64,000 nt of DNA from Eubacterium sp. An11 (GTDB taxonomy: Bacteria; Bacillota; Clostridia; Lachnospirales; Lachnospiraceae): NCBI RefSeq assembly GCF_002161065.1, contig NZ_NFLV01000016.1, positions 1-64,000 of the forward strand, written 5' to 3'. How positions within the stretch are numbered: the stretch's first letter is position 1; the number at the start of each line of letters is the position of its first letter. The notes under the pieces were generated by a model, which did not search any database, had not been told where the DNA came from, and worked only from the letters and a program-made list of their open reading frames with translations. Positions 9,869 through 17,208 of this stretch are shown here, one piece after another. The position numbers were made by a program, and so were the translations under genes.

Positions 9869-11004
9869 TCTGATACTCACCTACTTTTTCTTTTATTACT
9901 AGTTTCTGAACACTAATAATACCAACGTTTTTTATCAAAAATATTTTTTCATCATCTACTATTTTTATCATCTCTATTTTAATCAATTATACACATATAG
10001 TCAATCTTGTGACTATCAAATTACATTAACGAATTATTATTCTTAATACAGGTTGTTTTAAAAAAAGTCATTACTTCCATATATAGTAACTGTTTTCCAA
10101 TAGACTTGTACCATCAATGTCTACCCTTTTTTACAATAACAATAGTCCATCTTTTCATCATACCCCATGCTTTCTGTCCGCTCGATATCCCGCCAGGTAA
10201 TATATTTCGAATCTACTCCATGATGAAGATTGTAAAGCAGTTTCAGCTATTCTTTGACATATCATCCTTTTTCAGTTTGGCTATATAAGTTTCTATTGAT
10301 TTCTGAAAACGCTTTTTTCTTTGTCCTGTTTCATAAACAAATATACTTCTATCTCCTGTTTGATCCCGCACATCTTTTCCCTTAAACTTTTAAAAAATAA
10401 GGGAGATTTTCCAACCATATATGATTCGAAGTCCATAAAGATTCTCACACTTTTCCATAAGAACAAAGATCTTGTCCAAAAGTTTTGCATAATTTTCCAT
10501 AACAGCTTTTTTACTTTAAAAATATATTTATTCGCGACCGATTAGACCTCTTTTCGTTCTATCAATAAAGCTATTTTTCCCAGAAATCTCATTAAAACAA
10601 GACAAATGTCTCGACACGTAAATAAAACTATATTTTCCGAAAACATTTTTTGCATTCCACAATCATCCAGTCGATAATCTCAGACACAGATTCTTTTTTA
10701 GTGACATTATTTACCCAATTACCACAATTCTTCTTTATCTAAAATTTTATACATCTCATGATGTGAAAATATCCCATAAGGACATCCTTGATACTGCAAA
10801 CGGACTGGAGAAACATAATATTTCCTAACTTATCCATCAAACAGAATAAAGCTTTATAGATAATCTTGTCTTTCTTATTGTAGCGTTAGCTACAGACAAC
10901 ACCAGATATAGCGCCAAACTATGAAAATTAGGCTATAAGATATCATTAGAAGCCTTTAATACTCTTTTTTCTGTTACAGACAGTACTTGTAGGATTAAAA
11001 AACT
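9869..11004. other. AT-rich region with no intact gene
   Basis: Apart from the operon promoter, these 1.1 kb contain only short frames interrupted by stops. On the minus strand around 10,100-10,240 and 10,660-10,860 stretches of 30-40 codons look protein-like (for example HHGVDSKYITWRDIERTE and SPVRLQYQGCPYGIF). They have stops on both sides and fit decayed genes of unknown family. No tRNA, attachment site or insertion-sequence end was recognised. Confidence 0.45.
9976..10016 (-). promoter_or_regulatory. promoter and candidate operator of the defence operon
   Basis: On the minus strand TTGACT (9999-10004) and TAAAAT (9976-9981) are 17 bp apart. The inverted repeat ATAGTCA-N6-TGACTAT (9997-10016) covers the -35 box, where a repressor dimer could bind. 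No regulator gene lies in the operon. Confidence 0.55.
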
Positions 11005-11208
11005 CTATATCTTAACCTTTTCTATAAACAACATAGTCTCTGCTACATCCTGAGAAATCAAATTCACAATTGCTTCCAGCCAATAGAATTTATAGCAGTA
11101 GGAAGGATCCTTCATCATCTGAGCAAATCCCTCGACGTCCAGTGTATTCTCATATTTCCCGTCAATTTTTAAGATATAATCTGTTTTCGCAGTAGGATAT
11201 TCAGCCAC
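11005..11208 (-). pseudogene. truncated N-terminus of an HNH-endonuclease-type protein
   Basis: The frame begins with GTG at 11208, after a GGGAG ribosome site, inside the 3' end of the methyltransferase gene. The 67 residues contain ILKIDGKYENTLDVEGF and DPSYCYKFYWLEAIVNLIS. I recall this conserved opening from a family of Firmicutes HNH proteins of roughly 300-400 residues. The frame then stops after nine unrelated codons, so the HNH part is missing. This fits a deletion or recombination end point within the AT-rich region. The family assignment is from memory of the N-terminal signature and needs a search. A short functional protein is possible but less likely. Confidence 0.5.
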
Positions 11209-11792
11209 TTTTCTTTCTCCCGTCCGACTCTTACATCTCCTGTGATCCACATTTTTTTAATCTTAAGCCCTTTGATCTGCTTTACAAATGTTTCAAAAGA
11301 TTCTTCTGTAAAATCCGTAAAATACCTTTCATTGCGCTCACCTGCAAATGTCCCATATTTAAAAGATGCATAGATAATTCCACATCGGTTTAATGCTGTT
11401 TCCATTTTCCCTATCACATTTTTAAGTTCATTTTCAGGCAAATGTAAGATGGATGAGCACGCCCAGATTCCATCATAGTGTTCCCGCACGCTTAATTCCT
11501 GAAACTGCATCTGGCGAACCGGAATGCCTGTATATTCTGCAGCTAATTTGCACATTTCGGTTGATCCGTCCGTGGCATCCACCTGATATCCTCGTTTGAG
11601 AAACGCCAGAGTATCTCTCCCGGAACCGCAGCCGAAATCCAGTATTCTTCCTCCAGGGGGAAGCAGGCTCAGAAACATCTCCTGGATTGCAGTAAAATCC
11701 GCTGTCACGGTCTCTTCCATAAAATGCTCTGCATTTTTATTATAGTATTCTATTGTAGAAGTGATTGTATTGTTAAGCTTTTCATTGGTCAT
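11169..11792 (-). CDS. class I SAM-dependent methyltransferase
   Basis: A 207-residue protein with the Rossmann methyltransferase core: motif I ILDFGCGSGRD near residues 50-60, an acidic residue after the second strand (VDATDGS), and a later YDGIWACSSILHLP block. The C-terminal part (ERYFTDFTEESFETF ... WLNILLRK) matches small standalone Firmicutes methyltransferases of the UbiE/Tam-like group. There is no DNA-methylase NPPY/DPPY motif, so it is probably not a restriction-type methylase. GGGAGCTTAAACT precedes the ATG. The next frame (11208 to 11005) overlaps its 3' end, suggesting a former two-gene operon. The substrate is unknown. Codon use is intermediate between the AT-rich island and the following region. 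Confidence 0.75.
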   Translation of the reverse strand: MTNEKLNNTITSTIEYYNKNAEHFMEETVTADFTAIQEMFLSLLPPGGRILDFGCGSGRDTLAFLKRGYQVDATDGSTEMCKLAAEYTGIPVRQMQFQELSVREHYDGIWACSSILHLPENELKNVIGKMETALNRCGIIYASFKYGTFAGERNERYFTDFTEESFETFVKQIKGLKIKKMWITGDVRVGREKEKWLNILLRKQIIS

Positions 11793-11945
11793 AGTTTAAG
11801 CTCCCGTATAATATCAATTAAATTTATTTTATATTTTACCATATTTTCTATTATCAATGATCATTAACTCTTTTCATAATATTCTTTTGAATTTTCCCAA
11901 ATTCGCTCTTTCTTCTCACATCGCTTTCCTTCTCGCACTCCTCCA

Positions 11946-11974
11946 TTGCCTCTTCTTCCCTCTTTGTGTATAAT
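11946..11974 (+). promoter_or_regulatory. promoter upstream of the DUF1275 gene
   Basis: TTGCCT (11946-11951) and TATAAT (11969-11974) are 17 bp apart. The predicted 140-nt leader contains two hairpins: CCCGGC/GCCGGG at 12008-12026, and TGCTGC/GCAGCA at 12092-12110 followed by TTTT just before the start codon. Together with the poor Shine-Dalgarno, these suggest leader control. The rest of the 11793-12119 gap shows nothing else. Confidence 0.5.
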
Positions 11975-12119
11975 AAAATTCATCACATACAAACATCAAA
12001 TATAAACCCCGGCAATTTTCGCCGGGTAATAGCAGGAAGGCGGACGTGATGCGATATTCTTTTTTATGTTGGAATTGTTGGGATACAACGGTGCTGCAAA
12101 AATGGCAGCATTTTAAGAT

Positions 12120-12788
12120 ATGATGGGAAGGAAAACAGGGGAGCCGGCGGAAGAGTCTTTTTTTCTGGCTGTCCTGTTGACGATAACGGGAGGATTTCTG
12201 GATGCCTACACGTTTTGTTGCCGAGATCATGTGTTTGCCAATGCACAGACCGGCAATATCGTGCAGGTGGGAATCGCTGTTGCTATGCGGGATTATGAAC
12301 ATTTGATTCGTTATCTGATCCCAATTTTTGCTTTTTCCGGAGGAGTTTTTCTGGCCATGGCCATTAAGGACAGATATGTAGAAGGAAGCCCGTCTGTCTG
12401 GCGGCAGAGGGTTTTGCTTGTAGAGATAGTAGTGGCGGGAATTGTCAGCGCCATCCCGGTCGGTGCAGCCGCAAATGTTTTTGCCAATGTACTTGTCTCT
12501 TTTTTATGTGCTCTCCAGGCGGAGAGTTTTCGCAAAGTGGGAGGCAAGGTTTTCGCATCGACGATGTGTACGGGAAATCTGCGCAGCGGAACAGAGAATC
12601 TTTATCATGCGATTACGACAAAGGATTCAAAGTTCCGGAAGAATGCCGGGCAGTATTTTGGCATTATTCTTACATTTATAGGCGGTGCCGCCATCGGGGT
12701 ATGTATGTCCGCACTCTTCGGTGAAAAGGCAATTCTTGTGGCGGAGGTTCCGCTGATCGGAGCACTGTGTTTTCTGAGTTTCCCATAA
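12120..12788 (+). CDS. YoaK / DUF1275 family membrane protein
   Basis: A 222-residue protein with about six hydrophobic segments. The opening TITGGFLDAYTF and the nearby FANAQTGNIVQVGI are the signature of the DUF1275 (YoaK) family of small membrane proteins. The molecular function of this family is not established. An in-frame TAA directly precedes the ATG at 12120, so translation cannot start earlier. The ribosome site is weak, and a hairpin with a TTTT tail ends ten bases before the start, so expression may be controlled in the leader. It points away from the AT-rich island and marks the return to higher-GC sequence. It is monocistronic and convergent with the AEC transporter gene. Confidence 0.8.
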   Translation: MMGRKTGEPAEESFFLAVLLTITGGFLDAYTFCCRDHVFANAQTGNIVQVGIAVAMRDYEHLIRYLIPIFAFSGGVFLAMAIKDRYVEGSPSVWRQRVLLVEIVVAGIVSAIPVGAAANVFANVLVSFLCALQAESFRKVGGKVFASTMCTGNLRSGTENLYHAITTKDSKFRKNAGQYFGIILTFIGGAAIGVCMSALFGEKAILVAEVPLIGALCFLSFP

Positions 12789-12828
12789 AGTTCCGTTCTG
12801 GTATTTCCCGCTTCAGCAACATAAGAAA

Positions 12829-12857
12829 AAGGGAGAAGAACGCCTCGCTCTCCCCCC
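12829..12857 (-). terminator. terminator of the AEC transporter gene
   Basis: On the minus strand GGGAGA and TCTCCC form a stem followed by TTTTTCTTAT. The plus strand ends with a C run, so it works best leftward; it separates two convergent genes. Confidence 0.6.
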
Positions 12858-12879
12858 AAAACATTTTCTCATAACATTT

Positions 12880-13830
12880 TCAAAACAACCACCACGCCAC
12901 CAGCGTGAGAGTAAACAGGCTGGCCACCGTCTCCACCAGCACCATGCCGAGGGCGTATTCTCCTTCTTTGTGTCTGGCCTGGGCGAACATGGCGATGGTT
13001 ACCATGGCAGGCAGCCCTGATAGCACGGATACCACGTGAACCATATCGGTGTTCGTTGTAAACAGGGACGCCGCCGCGCAAAACAGCAGCGGGAAGCAGA
13101 TCATTTTTACAAGAATTCCCACGTACAGTTCTTTCCGGCGGATCACTGTTTTCCAGTTGCAAAAGAACAGAAGGCCGCCGATGTAGATCAAGGACAGCGG
13201 TGTTGCGGTGTCGCCGATGGTCAGGAAGCTGCTTTCCACCACTTCCGGCAGGTGGATATCACATAAAAGAAGGATGATTCCCAGGGCGATGGCGCCCAGA
13301 GCCGGATTGAGAAAGTATTTCCAGGAGAATGCGGCGGTATCCTCACAGGGTGTTGTGAGATAAAGACCGTAGGTCCATAATAATCCCTGGTCTATAATGC
13401 TCATGAGAGCCACATAGATGGCTCCGTGTTCCGGGCTGATCCCCATGACCAGAGGGATACCGATGAAACCGACGTTACCAAAGATGAATGCGGCCTGGAA
13501 GACCTGCCCCCGTTCTTTTGGCAGGCGGAGGAGTTTCGCCAGCAGTGCAAAAATGATGATCAGCGCTATGTACATGGCTGCTGACAGGAACAGGATAGGG
13601 AAGTCCTGCGCCAGCTGTGACCGGCTGGTGCCGTTCATCATATTGGCAAAAACGAGCACCGGCAGCAGTATTTTCATGATAAGCGCAGACAGTCCGTCAA
13701 GGAATATCCGGGAAATGATTTTGAGACGGGCCGCCAGGTAGCCGGCAATCATCATAAGAAAAAAGAAATCAGCTGATTTAAAATAATGGAAAAAGATTGA
13801 TTCATTTTCTGTATCCTCGTTTCTTGACAA
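12880..13830 (-). CDS. AEC (auxin efflux carrier) family transporter
   Basis: A 316-residue membrane protein with about ten hydrophobic helices. The pattern FIFGNVGFIGIPLVMG in the first half and the repeated small-residue helices fit the AEC family, which exports or exchanges small organic acids such as malate or malonate. The first half is preceded by a short hydrophilic N-terminus with an FFHYFKSADFFFLMM segment. It is divergent from the GNAT gene (120 bp apart) and ends at a clear terminator, so it is probably transcribed alone. The substrate cannot be predicted, and no adjacent metabolic gene hints at one. Confidence 0.8.
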   Translation of the reverse strand: MSRNEDTENESIFFHYFKSADFFFLMMIAGYLAARLKIISRIFLDGLSALIMKILLPVLVFANMMNGTSRSQLAQDFPILFLSAAMYIALIIIFALLAKLLRLPKERGQVFQAAFIFGNVGFIGIPLVMGISPEHGAIYVALMSIIDQGLLWTYGLYLTTPCEDTAAFSWKYFLNPALGAIALGIILLLCDIHLPEVVESSFLTIGDTATPLSLIYIGGLLFFCNWKTVIRRKELYVGILVKMICFPLLFCAAASLFTTNTDMVHVVSVLSGLPAMVTIAMFAQARHKEGEYALGMVLVETVASLFTLTLVAWWLF

Positions 13831-13949
13831 AATATTATTTTTTATATTATAACACTGTTTAGCCGAAAGATTATCATCTTTTCTTTGCTCGTTTCTGCTG
13901 TAACATCTTTATTTTATTATCACATACAAAACCAAGGAGGATTTTATAT

Positions 13950-14585
13950 ATGTACCTGAGAAAATACCACCCTTCCGACTGTGCCGCTCTGGCGGCGCTT
14001 TTTTATGAGACGGTCCACACCGTCAACGCCAAAGATTATTCGCCGGAACAGCTTGACGCCTGGGCGGACGGCCAGGTGGATCTGAACGCATGGAACGAAT
14101 CGTTTCTGGCGCACAATACCTATGTGGCTGTGCAGGAGTGCGACGGCGCCGATGATATCGACAGTTGTGCATCTGACAGCGCCGGCCCTGCTCCCCGCAA
14201 AACTGACGACATCCCGGCCACTACTCTCATCATCGGTTTTGGTGATATGGATGACACCGGCTATCTGGACCGGCTTTATGTGCATAAGGATTATCAGAGA
14301 AAAGGCGTCGCCACCGCAATCTGCGACCGTTTGGAAGAAGAGTTCTGGCTGTCCCATGGACAGTTTTTACAGAATAGTGCTGCACAAAAAAATGTGATGC
14401 TGGACAGTTATGTGCAGAAAGAAAACACTTCTGAAAAAATAAAAAACGATACCTTCACCACCCACGCTTCCATCACCGCCAGACCTTTTTTTGAGAAAAG
14501 GGGATATGCGGTGGTGAAAGCGCAGCAGGTGGTGCGAAAAGGTATCTCTATAAGAAATTATATTATGAGAAAGCGTATTGTATAA
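13950..14585 (+). CDS. GNAT family N-acetyltransferase
   Basis: A 211-residue protein with the GNAT fold. MYLRKYHPSDCAALAALFYETVH at the start, an acceptor-side segment YSPEQLDAWADG, and the acetyl-CoA pyrophosphate loop YQRKGVA (R/QxxGxG/A) following LYVHKD are visible. The C-terminal PFFEKRGYAVVKAQQVVRKGI is also typical. It is longer than the usual 150-170 residues because of two inserts: one near 65-90 (Asp/Ser/Pro-rich) and one after the coenzyme loop, near 135-170 (Lys/Glu/Asn-rich). AAGGAGG precedes the ATG. It is single and divergent from the AEC gene. The substrate is unknown; relatives act on amines, amino acids or protein N-termini. Confidence 0.85.
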   Translation: MYLRKYHPSDCAALAALFYETVHTVNAKDYSPEQLDAWADGQVDLNAWNESFLAHNTYVAVQECDGADDIDSCASDSAGPAPRKTDDIPATTLIIGFGDMDDTGYLDRLYVHKDYQRKGVATAICDRLEEEFWLSHGQFLQNSAAQKNVMLDSYVQKENTSEKIKNDTFTTHASITARPFFEKRGYAVVKAQQVVRKGISIRNYIMRKRIV

Positions 14586-14599
14586 TCTGTTTGATAATG

Positions 14600-15433
14600 T
14601 TACAGCCGGTATCTCTTTTTCATTTTATGTATTTTCTGAAGGTTTGTGGCCCCGTCGGCGCCCAGTTTTTCGGAGACTGCCACCACAAGGGCATCCACCA
14701 GAGCGGCGGCGGCCGTCATGGAATGGTATTCTCCGGCTTCGCCCCGGTAAACGTACAGGTTCACGTCGGCCTGTTCTTCTTTTGGGGCGTGCAGGCGTCC
14801 GGTGAAGCAGAGAGTTCGATAGCCGGCGTTTTTCTGGCAGTCGAGGATGACCTGTCCTTCCCAGGATACTTTGGAGAATCCGAAAAAGATGACCAGATCG
14901 TTTTCTTCGGCCTGGGCCAGTCCTTCCAGCATTTCGGTTCCACCGGAGGGAAGCTGTGAGACCGGCAGTCCCAGCCGCCGCAGGCGGAAGAACAGGAGCT
15001 GTCCCATGGAGGTGGAGGCACTTTTGGCGTGAATCCAGATCCGGCGGGCGGACAGGATTTCGCCGATGGCGTCCTCAAAGGTCTGTTTGTCCAGATGCTG
15101 CATGGTTTTTTCCAGATAGAGCATCTGCTTATTCAAAAAGTTCGCCGCCTGAAAGGAATCTTCGCTGCTGCCGGTGAACAGGGTGCCGGCCATCTTGCCG
15201 GCAGGGCCTTCCAGATGGTTCTGTTCAATGACAATGTTTTTCAGTTGTTTAAAGTCCTGGCAGCCCAGGTGTCTTGCGAAACGGGAGATGGTCGCCTCGG
15301 ACACGTCCATTTTAGCGGCCAGCTGGCCGATAGTCATGAATAGGAACTCTTCCCGGTTTCCTTCGATGTATTCCAGGAGCTTTTGTTCCGCCGGAGTTAA
15401 TCTCTCCGGCGTTTTTGGAAATTCAAGATGCAT
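14600..15433 (-). CDS. MurR/RpiR family transcriptional regulator (HTH + SIS)
   Basis: A 277-residue regulator. Residues 1-80 form the RpiR helix-turn-helix (LTPAEQKLLEYIEGN, then QLAAKMDVSEATISRFARHLG). Residues 115-265 form a SIS sugar-phosphate-binding domain (ARRIWIHAKSASTSMGQLL, LPSGGTEML, DLVIFFGFSK). Such proteins sense phosphorylated sugars and repress or activate catabolic or transport genes. It is the last gene of the ECF operon, overlapping the PHP gene by 11 bp, so it probably regulates this operon. A TTTCA-N4-TGAAA palindrome upstream of the first gene (20000-20013) is a candidate site. The effector is unknown. Confidence 0.85.
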   Translation of the reverse strand: MHLEFPKTPERLTPAEQKLLEYIEGNREEFLFMTIGQLAAKMDVSEATISRFARHLGCQDFKQLKNIVIEQNHLEGPAGKMAGTLFTGSSEDSFQAANFLNKQMLYLEKTMQHLDKQTFEDAIGEILSARRIWIHAKSASTSMGQLLFFRLRRLGLPVSQLPSGGTEMLEGLAQAEENDLVIFFGFSKVSWEGQVILDCQKNAGYRTLCFTGRLHAPKEEQADVNLYVYRGEAGEYHSMTAAAALVDALVVAVSEKLGADGATNLQKIHKMKKRYRL

Positions 15434-16334
15434 TTCTGCGCTTCCTTTCCTTAAAATTCAGTGCGCTGCCGCCTGCTTCCTTTTCTGTGCAGACTTTCTC
15501 TCTGTCGTTCTGTTTTGTTTGTGCAGGTTTTTCTGTCTCTGTCCCGCTCTCTTTTCCCATGAGGAGAGCCACGTAATCGCCGCCCAGGGCGTGGATTTCT
15601 TTCAGCGCCCGTTTCAGAAGGTTAGCGGTCTTCACCTGGAAGGCTGCCTGGTCGGAGATGGCGATCTCATAGTTGCCGCTTTGCATTTCCTCATATAATT
15701 CCGGTACGGTGGTGCAGGTCTTCTCAAATCTGGTGCGGATGCAGCCGTACTGCACGGCCTGATGGGTGTCGCTGCCGCCCACCACCGGTTTGTGCAGGCT
15801 TTCTCCCAGATGATAGGTGAGTCTCTCGGTGCGCATCCGGTGTTCTGCCACATCTTTTCCGTTCAGGTCGAAGAAATCAAACCGTGCCAGTTGTTCTTCC
15901 GGCAGCTCCGGGATATGCCCGCCCTCACGGAAGGGGTGGGCGCCTCCCACAATGACCGGATACTGGTCAAACAGATCTCTCAGCTCCTGGAACGGAAGGA
16001 AATGTCCTTTTTCTTTGTGGGGTTCCAACCGCCGGTTCAGTTCCAGAATCGCCTCCATGGGACCGATGGATAAAATGTGTCCGCCCTCGGCGATGTCGGT
16101 TTCCATTCCAGGGAAGATCCGCAGTCCGTCGAAGATGAGGGTGTCTCCCTCTCTCTCGGAGTGTTTTGCGATAAATCGGTACAGCCGGTCAAATCCCAGC
16201 GTGTTGAAATGTTCTGTCAGGCACAGGGCGTCAAGTCCTGCCTGACGGGCTTCTGAAAAAAGCCAGTGGGTATATTCTTCGGAAAACGGCAGTTTTTTTG
16301 CCAGTTTTCCGTGGGTGTGAAAATCTATATACAA
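15423..16334 (-). CDS. PHP domain phosphoesterase
   Basis: A 303-residue PHP-family metal hydrolase. The first motif is HTHGK at the N-terminus (DFHTHG), followed by LTEHFN, a Glu in PGMETDI and HILSIG, GAHPFREGG in the middle, and SDTHQ near residue 190. These supply the usual His/Asp/Glu metal ligands. Relatives include histidinol phosphatase and nucleotide or sugar phosphatases. The gene starts with TTG at 16334, chosen because AGGAGG lies 9 bp upstream and no ATG fits. It lies 41 bp after EcfT and overlaps the RpiR gene. A role in dephosphorylating the transported compound, or the signal sensed by RpiR, is an inference from position. The last 40 residues are Lys/Glu-rich and probably disordered. 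Confidence 0.8.
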   Translation of the reverse strand: MYIDFHTHGKLAKKLPFSEEYTHWLFSEARQAGLDALCLTEHFNTLGFDRLYRFIAKHSEREGDTLIFDGLRIFPGMETDIAEGGHILSIGPMEAILELNRRLEPHKEKGHFLPFQELRDLFDQYPVIVGGAHPFREGGHIPELPEEQLARFDFFDLNGKDVAEHRMRTERLTYHLGESLHKPVVGGSDTHQAVQYGCIRTRFEKTCTTVPELYEEMQSGNYEIAISDQAAFQVKTANLLKRALKEIHALGGDYVALLMGKESGTETEKPAQTKQNDREKVCTEKEAGGSALNFKERKRRNAS

Positions 16335-16375
16335 TTGTATGCTCCTCCTGTCTTGTTGTCCATATCAATTATGCA

Positions 16376-17203
16376 TTATACTAAGGTGGATACCAGCACG
16401 GTCACTGCCACCCAGAGAAAAGAGATGGCAAGGAAAATCATGTCATCGTAGGTCACTTTCAGAGAAGAAAGTTTCATTTTCCGCACTTCTTTGTTTACAG
16501 CCGCGTAGCGGTATCCTTTGATCTCCAGGGCTTCCACTGTGGTTCGGGAACGTTTCGCCGTGTTGAGCATCAGCGGATAGAATGCGTGGATGATGATTTT
16601 AATCTGGTAAATCAGATATTTGATCTTGCCCGGCACGGTCTCGTGGGCCGGCGGGTTGCCTCTCAACCTGTAGGAAAGCAGTACGTTCTGGAACTCTTCC
16701 ATGAGCATCGGCAGCATTCGGTAGGCGTAAGAGATGGAAAATGACAGCCGTTCCGGGCAGCCGAACCACATGAGTCCGTTGGAGAGACGATCCGGGTCCA
16801 GACCGGAAAATACGGTCACTGACGCCAGCGATATGGTGGCAACTTTCAGGGTGAGCACCAGGAGCGGCGCGATGGCTGAGGCGTCGCCGCCGAAGATCCA
16901 GGTGGCGATGAGCAGGTATCCGGTCTGGGAGAAGACGCCCACGGCGAAGAGCAGCAGTACCAGTCCGGCCACCTTTGCCAGCACTGTGGTGATCATCACC
17001 AGCAGGAAACAGCCCAGAAGAAACGGCAGGTCGTTTACAAACCACGGCACAAGGCCGAAGAACAGGTACCATACCAGCAGAATCCGCGGGTCTCTCACGG
17101 CAATAACCGTGTCATCGTTTCCATATGCATTTTTTAAAACCTGATTTCTGAGAAAGTCCATAGAAAATTTATCCAGGACACTCTCTGATAATTTCTGCAT
17201 CAT
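16376..17203 (-). CDS. ecfT: ECF transporter transmembrane subunit EcfT
   Basis: A membrane protein of about 275 residues with several N-terminal helices and the cytoplasmic coupling region typical of EcfT (CbiQ superfamily). SYAYRMLPMLMEEFQNVLLSYRLRG is the first Ala-Arg-Gly-like coupling motif, and RSRTTVEALEIKGYR is the second. EcfT links the ATPases to the S component. The 5' end is ambiguous: an ATG at 17212 overlaps the ATPase stop as ATGA but lies too close to the AGGAGG, whereas the ATG at 17203 has 10 bp spacing, so I use 17203. Neighbours are the fused ATPase upstream and the PHP gene downstream. Confidence 0.85.
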   Translation of the reverse strand: MMQKLSESVLDKFSMDFLRNQVLKNAYGNDDTVIAVRDPRILLVWYLFFGLVPWFVNDLPFLLGCFLLVMITTVLAKVAGLVLLLFAVGVFSQTGYLLIATWIFGGDASAIAPLLVLTLKVATISLASVTVFSGLDPDRLSNGLMWFGCPERLSFSISYAYRMLPMLMEEFQNVLLSYRLRGNPPAHETVPGKIKYLIYQIKIIIHAFYPLMLNTAKRSRTTVEALEIKGYRYAAVNKEVRKMKLSSLKVTYDDMIFLAISFLWVAVTVLVSTLV

Positions 17204-17208
17204 CTGTT

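Noticed and set aside
9858-9971. 37-codon leader frame MIKIVDDEKIF... just before the PAPS-like gene
   Set aside because: Protein-like composition, but the ATG is almost at the predicted transcription start and has no ribosome site; chance frames of this length are common in AT-rich DNA.
10293-10545. Short frames on both strands in the AT-rich gap
   Set aside because: Composition is random-like, they overlap each other, and no ribosome sites are present.
11916-12302. 128-codon frame antisense to the DUF1275 gene
   Set aside because: It has no ribosome site and the opposite strand encodes a clear conserved protein.
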